From: Paramyrothecium sp. XJ0827
Lineage: Eukaryota > Ascomycota > Sordariomycetes > Hypocreales > Stachybotryaceae
Reading direction: 5' to 3'
Length of the DNA: 64,000 bases
Assembly: GCA_020881915.1 (NCBI GenBank)
Contig: JAJFPB010000001.1
Span: forward strand, 4,898,001-4,962,000
Positions 58,505 to 64,000 of this stretch are shown one piece after another. How positions within the stretch are numbered: position 1 is the first letter of the stretch; every line of letters starts with the position of its first letter. Below the pieces are notes generated by a model. That model was not told the origin of the DNA. It ran no database searches and saw only the letters and a list, made by a program, of their open reading frames with translations. The translations under genes were made by a program, and so were the position numbers.

Positions 58505-59400
58505 GCTACTGCGCGAAGAAACGCGATTCCGTGAGGGCGGGAGTCGCGCGCGCAGAAAATCCCCGCGAACCGGTTAAGCAAAGAGACGATGACGATGGAC
58601 AGAGGATGCCCAAGGTCAAGCGAGTGTAGAGGTCCCGTTGATGGCGATGCTCAGATCGAAGCGCTATTCCAGCTCTCAAACGCGTTCGATGCTTCAACCA
58701 AGCGTCTTCCCAAGAAAGTGGATGAGGCTCGTGGCAAGTCCCTCTCGAGGTGATGTTTTGGGGAGGGTTCGGAGTGGAGAAACCGTGAACCTTTTTTATT
58801 TTTTTTTTCCTTCTTAGATTTTTGGGGGTGGTGGGGGCAGCCTGGATAATTGAGCAAATCAGGCACAAGCAACGCCAAGCCAGTTAGGTGCAAGGTTGGC
58901 CGTGTCGGTGGCACCTGGTAGGGTAGGTGTAGTCCGTGGTCGGCAATGGCTGGCCGAGGTACCTCGAGATGGAAGTACACGAGAGTAGCGGACACACTTG
59001 GGAAGGTTGGGGTCCCTCGGGCTTCTGGCGAAGTGGATGCGAGGGGAGTTGGTGTGGCCCACAAGTGCTTGGCTCGCGGTGCACTGGTGCTGGGCACTGA
59101 CACTGCAGGGTGGATGCCACCGCTGCTGGGCCGTTGGGATGCTGGATCAAGAAAGTGGCAAGTGGGCCCTTTTGGAGGAGGAACCACAGCGAGTTGCTGT
59201 AGGTCGCGCGTGCGTGTGTGCTAGGATCCAGGCGGGAGGACGAAGGCTTGCTGACCCCGTTCGCGTAAAAAGACGATGGAGACGTGGAAGTGCGGATCCA
59301 CGGGAGGTGGGTGGGCGCAAAGTACACGGATCTCGTTCCTGTCTACCTTACGAAGGTCAAACACGATGCGCGATGGGGACAAATGGCAGTTTTTGATGAT

Positions 59401-59537
59401 GATGGCGAGGAGCAAATTGGGGGAGAGGAGGAGAGTGAGCAGAAGGTGAGAGAAGAAAGAAAAAAATGAGATACGGGAGGGCGAGGGAGGAAGATGAGAG
59501 AGAGAAAGGGAAAAAAAGGAAGTGACTAGAGAGAGTG
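59401..59537 (-). promoter_or_regulatory. CT-rich tract (minus strand) about 0.9-1.0 kb upstream of the C2H2 factor gene
   Basis: The plus strand is nearly all purine (GGGGGAGAGGAGGAGAG, GAGAGAGAAAGGG runs), so the minus strand is a long CT tract. If this is the core promoter, the transcript has a leader of about 0.9 kb before ATG 58504, which could carry upstream frames or introns. Confidence 0.45.
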
Positions 59538-62054
59538 CTCGGGACGTGAACGTAGAAAAGCCGAAGTAAACACGCGCAGGGAATCGTCGCATGTACCAGT
59601 AACTTCCGGTTTGCAGCAGGGAAGTTTTTCAGGAAAGGCGGTTTGTCCTCTTGGCACGAGCAATCACTCATTCAGCACCCAGCATATGCCGCCGACCTTT
59701 CAAGCCACTGCAATTCAATACTTCGAGCCATCGGTATAATTTTGTAATTTTGCCTCTCATTGCCTCGTTCTTCTAATTACCGTCATCGGTCTTTTTCAAA
59801 CCAACGAGCGCTGTGCCTCGTGTCCGGGTCTTTTTCTTTCTTTCCCAAAGAGTTGAAAGGGGCAAAAAATTTCTTCAATTACCGCCTTACTCATTGAATT
59901 CCATAGGGGCGCCAGAGGGCGGTCTGGCCACACCTTCTTTTTTTCGTCCTTTCCTTTGGGGCGCGACTTGTCGCTTAAATCGAGCAAAGCTAAGCTACCT
60001 TAAGTTACAAGGCGCGTCTTTTTGTCTTCTAGGTACTACTGTAGGCGCCTTCTAGTGATCGCGTGGAATTTCTTCTGCACGCATAATCCATCATCGGTTT
60101 CCCTTCAATGCTTTATACTACCACAAGCACCTCATGAATTGGGACTCACTCAAAGAGATGGTTAGAGACGCGGGTGCAGGGTGTCACCACTCACGCCGAC
60201 GACCCTGGCCAGCCTCCCCTCCAACTCTGGCGCGCCCCTGCAATAACTGGGTACAGGGCTCCAGCAGTGCCTGGACGTTGGCGCTAGGTATGTTGTACAG
60301 GTCATGTAGCTCACATCACCCTTGCCTCACCTTACTCGCGGCTTCTTTCTTCGCGAACCCTCTGAATCGCCCGCCCCCAAATCTGCCACTGACGTCCTCC
60401 TCTTGCATAGCTCCATCCATGCCTTTGCATTCAACTCATCATATCCTCATCATGCCCAATGCAGATGCACCCTAGACCTAATTTAGTCTTTACATGAACC
60501 GATTCAGCATATGCGTCTAGCTTGAGTAACAGATGTTACGAGACTTCCCTTTGCCGCCGGTTTTCGCATCCACGTCGACAAGAATGACGATATGGACCTC
60601 GTTTGGCTGGGTCTTTTTGTCTGCACGTCAGCAGGGGTACGGTGGCATCACCATTCACAGCACATGCTCGGCCTTGTCATGGGCAAAAACAGACAATGGT
60701 TAGAGAGACTGAATAAGAAAAGGGTCCCACCACGGCCCCCCTCCACCGTCTTTTCGGATCGACTTTGACAAGGGGGTCCTTTACAGAGGAACCTTGAACC
60801 CATGGCCAGCTGTGGGCATGTACAAGGTAAAGACGCCGTGGGGGTTGACTCCAGCACGCGCCGTTTGGATTTATCCATCGGCCATCTGATCTGATATGCT
60901 TCAAATGCTCCACGAGAGGCGGCTGTCGGTAAATGCTCGCAACTGCTCGTTTCAAAAAGCTATCGAGCTTTGCATTTGCGCTGCTCACACTTCATTTTGG
61001 TTCCTTTGATTCCTTGTATGCATTCGCACCGCCAACGAGGGTCAAAGAGGCTTTACGCACCAAGGAAACCATTACCTCATAGAAAGCTTACCACGATGCC
61101 AAGTGGCCGTCGCCAATTTCGTCGTCTGCGGTACATCGTCAATGTGACTTGTGTACACTCAGCGCTTGGTGGACGGTCCCAAGCTCTTGCCTGCATGCCT
61201 GCCTCATTGGGCCCAAGGGCTTCTAGTCACGCAGTGCATTGGTGTTGACGCTCATTTGCTGGATCAGCTCACGGTTGCGCGTCTGTTGCAGTCAAACGCC
61301 GATTCGAGCATGGGTTTGATATCCTGGGTCTTCCTGGCGGACCAATCTTGACCTTGTGCCAGACGCTCAGGTACAAAATGCCTCGACTTGAGTTAACCCA
61401 ACCACTTCTGTGCGCACCCAGGAGGTACTTGCGCCACACCTCATTTATCCAATCCACGCCTCACCAGCACGCCAGAGGTCAATTCTTCCGTTTGTCCATG
61501 GCTGCCGATCTAAACTGCACCAGAACGCGTAAAGCCAGTTTCACGCCGAATTGAGGCCGGTCTCTTCTTGGCGCTAACCCTTGGCGTCGAAACTAGTCTG
61601 CTATTTTCTACGCCTAGCAAAGCTCCTTTCTCCTGGAGCAGGCGAGAGGGAGGCTTGACGGGCAGCACTCGACAGTGTCCAAGGGCCGGCGCTCGGCCCC
61701 ACGGAAGAAAAGATTCGACTGGGATATGGAAGATGATGTGCAGGATCCACGAGTCAAGCGAGCCTCTACCGTCATACTCGGCGGTCCGACCGGCCGCCTA
61801 GCGTTTTGCCGCCGTTATTCAGCAACCAGAGTTGTACTCGAATTGTCGCGGAAGAAGATCGGATCAAGAATGGTAAACAAGGCTAAATCCAGGTTACTTC
61901 GGAAGCATTTGGTTTCCGGACATTCTGCTCCTCAAGGCAGTTGCGTTAGCAACAAATCGAAACCAGGAAAAATGGTTCCTGAGACGCAGGCGTGGGCATA
62001 TTTGACACAGGTTCAGGTAACGCGTCGAGGATTCAACTGCCATCTCCAAGGGTC

Positions 62055-62108
62055 CTGTCTCCTCCCCCCCTCCCTCCTCCCCTCCCCTCCATCCCTCCAC
62101 CCCCCTTC
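62055..62108. other. Polypyrimidine tract, possible G-quadruplex on the minus strand
   Basis: Almost pure C/T on the plus strand, with at least six runs of three or more C. The minus strand therefore has closely spaced G-runs able to form a G-quadruplex, and the duplex could form H-DNA. Confidence 0.6.
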
Positions 62109-64000
62109 TAATCATGCCCTTGTCTAATCAATCCGCACGTCCACTGGTTCGTACCAATGTAACGAGGGCCCTGGCAACACCTTTTCGGAGGCAGATCGGG
62201 TGGAACCATCCTGCCTTGTCGATTTTACCTGTGTGAACCCCGTTTTCCCCGCCCCGACCTGCCCCTCACAGCCTTCAGCGTTGACGGGCTTCCAGAGAAA
62301 CGGGTTGGAGGGGATCATGAAAGGTTCGCCGTCTAATCCAGAAGCTTTTGAGAGGACCACTAGATTGTGGCTGGGTGGAGTTTCCCGCGACGTAGGGCTT
62401 GAGCAAAAAAACCGAGCAGCTCACTTGGCTCGGGACATGGCCAAGAGAGCATGTAAGCCGCCAGCGTGTCAGTTGGCCGAGCTGGACAATTGATTTGCTC
62501 TGTAGTTCAAGCCATGGTCCCTGTAGTTATTCTGCCGCGCTAGGCATCGATCAAAACAGGAGTACACCGCCGACAATGGCCGCAACTGGAATCTCCCTTG
62601 TCGGATAATTGCCGAGGCTCAGGCAGCAGGTTTTTTTTCGTCCTCGGTGGCCGGGGACACCGAGTTTGGCGACATTCCCGAGACGATACCTGCTCGCCAG
62701 CCCCCTAATATGACCAAATGCTGACTTACCCGGCTCGCCTTATGCAACGAGCATAAAAGTAAACAGAAAATTCATGCTGGACAAGCGCGTCTAATCTGAC
62801 CCTCGATGCGTGGTTCTTAGTCCACCAGGCAGTGCTTGTCGTGTAGATCGCAGTCTGCAACGTTGCTTATCGTTTTCCGCAACTGCTCATCCCGGGAACA
62901 GGATTCGTCCATGATTAAGAGGACAATTACCAGCTCCTTCATGGTCCACCAAGTGAATGAGTGACCATAGCGTGTGGTTTTGTTTTTGCTGAATAATGTA
63001 TGATGCGTGCCAGGCATTGCGTGCATAAAAATACTCGCTGCCTTGTTATGGCAGCATATCCCCTATCGGTCCGCTTACTTGAGAGAAGAGAAATCATAAC
63101 ACCGAGGCAAAGGAATGGCTGCTCAACTGCATGCTCAAACCAGAAGGTACATCGTGGCTTCGGAACCTGACCAACCTCACCTCGCCGTGTCGGATTTGGT
63201 GAGGGCATTGGCGGGCCATAGCTCCGTGGGCGTATTTGGCCGCAACTTGCTCTGTATCTTAGGCTGCTACAATACTGGGCTGCATTGGAGAAGAACGCAG
63301 TCAGGGATGAAGGGTATGACGAAGTGGTCGCTGTTCCCCTTCAGAACACAAAACTAATAATAACACAACACGGGTGACGATTCAAGTGGGAGAGGTCGTT
63401 GGCTAGTCTAGCTTTGCCATGCCGAATGTTCCCCGAATGCATATGTCCATGCACGGGCTAGCTGTCCTTCTTCATCTCGCGTGGCGCGGTCGTTTGAAAT
63501 CTCTGCTCGTGCGAGCCTTCGCCCCGGGTCCTAGTTATATACCGATGTTATGCATACTCGATTGTCTGGGATGACGATTGATTCTGCAGTCCGCGTGATG
63601 ACAAAAAAACGAGATTGCGCTGGGCCAAGAACGAATCGGGAATTCATGTCCGCTAGCACAAGCACATGCCCACCGCCTGCAAGGCTACCACGTTTCCGTC
63701 CAGCCACTAAAATGTGCCAGAAGCTATGGATCACCTTCAAGTCACTGGTACTTCAGCCGGCCACCAACCGCAGGTACCGGTCCTGACCTCACGATGATGA
63801 CCCACCCACGACATCCTTATCGCGCATGGTCCGTAAGGACCGAAACGGCACGATCCTGCAAGCAACGACTCGGCATCAATGATACAGTACTGTACAGACG
63901 GTAGGCCGAAACAAGCGCTGGCCTAGTCAAAACCCTGCCGTCTCGTTCTTGGTTTCCCTCTACTATGTTGCTGAGGGTTGCAGTGCCCGGTGGCCAATTC

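Larger units (their letters stand above)
58505..64000. other. 5.5-kb gene-poor region upstream of the C2H2 factor gene
   Basis: No gene recognised up to the right window edge. The first kilobase is the probable leader and promoter of the C2H2 gene. Other contents: GGTACC at 58958 and 63773, a CCTTAAGTTACAAGG-like motif near 60000, and a pyrimidine tract at 62055-62108. Open frames up to 178 codons are shadows of biased composition (Pro/Ser/Arg-rich) without domains. Confidence 0.5.

Noticed and set aside
58651..59327. 178- and 147-codon minus-strand frames upstream of the C2H2 gene
   Set aside because: Pro/Ser/Thr/His-rich composition from CT-rich DNA; best explained as leader or promoter sequence, not coding.
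61675..62127. 150-codon plus-strand frame with a basic N-terminus
   Set aside because: The C-terminal part is only the pyrimidine tract translated as Pro/Ser/Leu, and no homologous family is recognised.

Overview
The window is nuclear DNA of a filamentous ascomycete (Pezizomycotina). Protein content and promoter style point to a Sordariomycete, possibly Hypocreales; this is an inference. The genome type shows in short introns (about 49-116 nt) with GTAAGT-like donors and CTAAC/CTGAC branch points, in CT-rich promoters, and in families such as Zn2Cys6 and C2H2 + fungal_trans regulators, Eaf7, Rrn5, Sec62, RNase T2 and MATE. I modelled 19 genes, one of them cut by the left edge, plus one decayed cytochrome P450. 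No tRNA, rRNA, CRISPR array or intact transposon was recognised. All intron coordinates were read by eye from splice signals and reading frame.

Layout. 0-11 kb: an edge-truncated gene (-), EAF7 of NuA4 (+), RRN5 of the Pol I upstream activation factor (-), the mitochondrial helicase IRC3 (+) and a seven-exon multi-KH RNA-binding protein (-). 11-25 kb: an unrecognised 815-aa low-complexity protein (-), an SDT1/PHM8-type HAD nucleotidase (+), MED21 (-) divergent from SEC62 (+), a secreted RNase T2 (-) and a GNAT acetyltransferase (-). 28-38 kb: an Eps1-like ER membrane disulfide isomerase (-), a P450 relic beside an intact Zn2Cys6 regulator (both -), and TDP1 (+). 39-58 kb: a MATE transporter (+), ARP9 (-), a SYLF/Ysc84 protein (-), a 74-aa membrane protein with an 8-nt first exon (+), and a C2H2 + fungal-type transcription factor (-).

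Most genes are single-copy housekeeping functions: transcription and chromatin (EAF7, RRN5, MED21, ARP9), secretion (SEC62, the disulfide isomerase), DNA repair (TDP1) and mitochondrial DNA (IRC3). They do not form one pathway. The accessory part is 32-35.5 kb, where a frameshifted P450 lies beside an apparently intact Zn2Cys6 regulator. This looks like the remains of a small metabolic cluster.

Four gene-poor stretches (10.8-13.8, 25.0-28.7, 48.2-54.5 and 58.5-64.0 kb) each begin at the 5' end of a minus-strand gene. They hold CT/GA-rich tracts, microsatellites and a recurrent GGTACC / GGCAAGGTA motif family rather than recognisable genes. I found no clearly new biological system. The best leads are the microexon and tiny-exon gene structures, the degraded cluster, and a possible unannotated bidirectional promoter near 51.7-52.1 kb.
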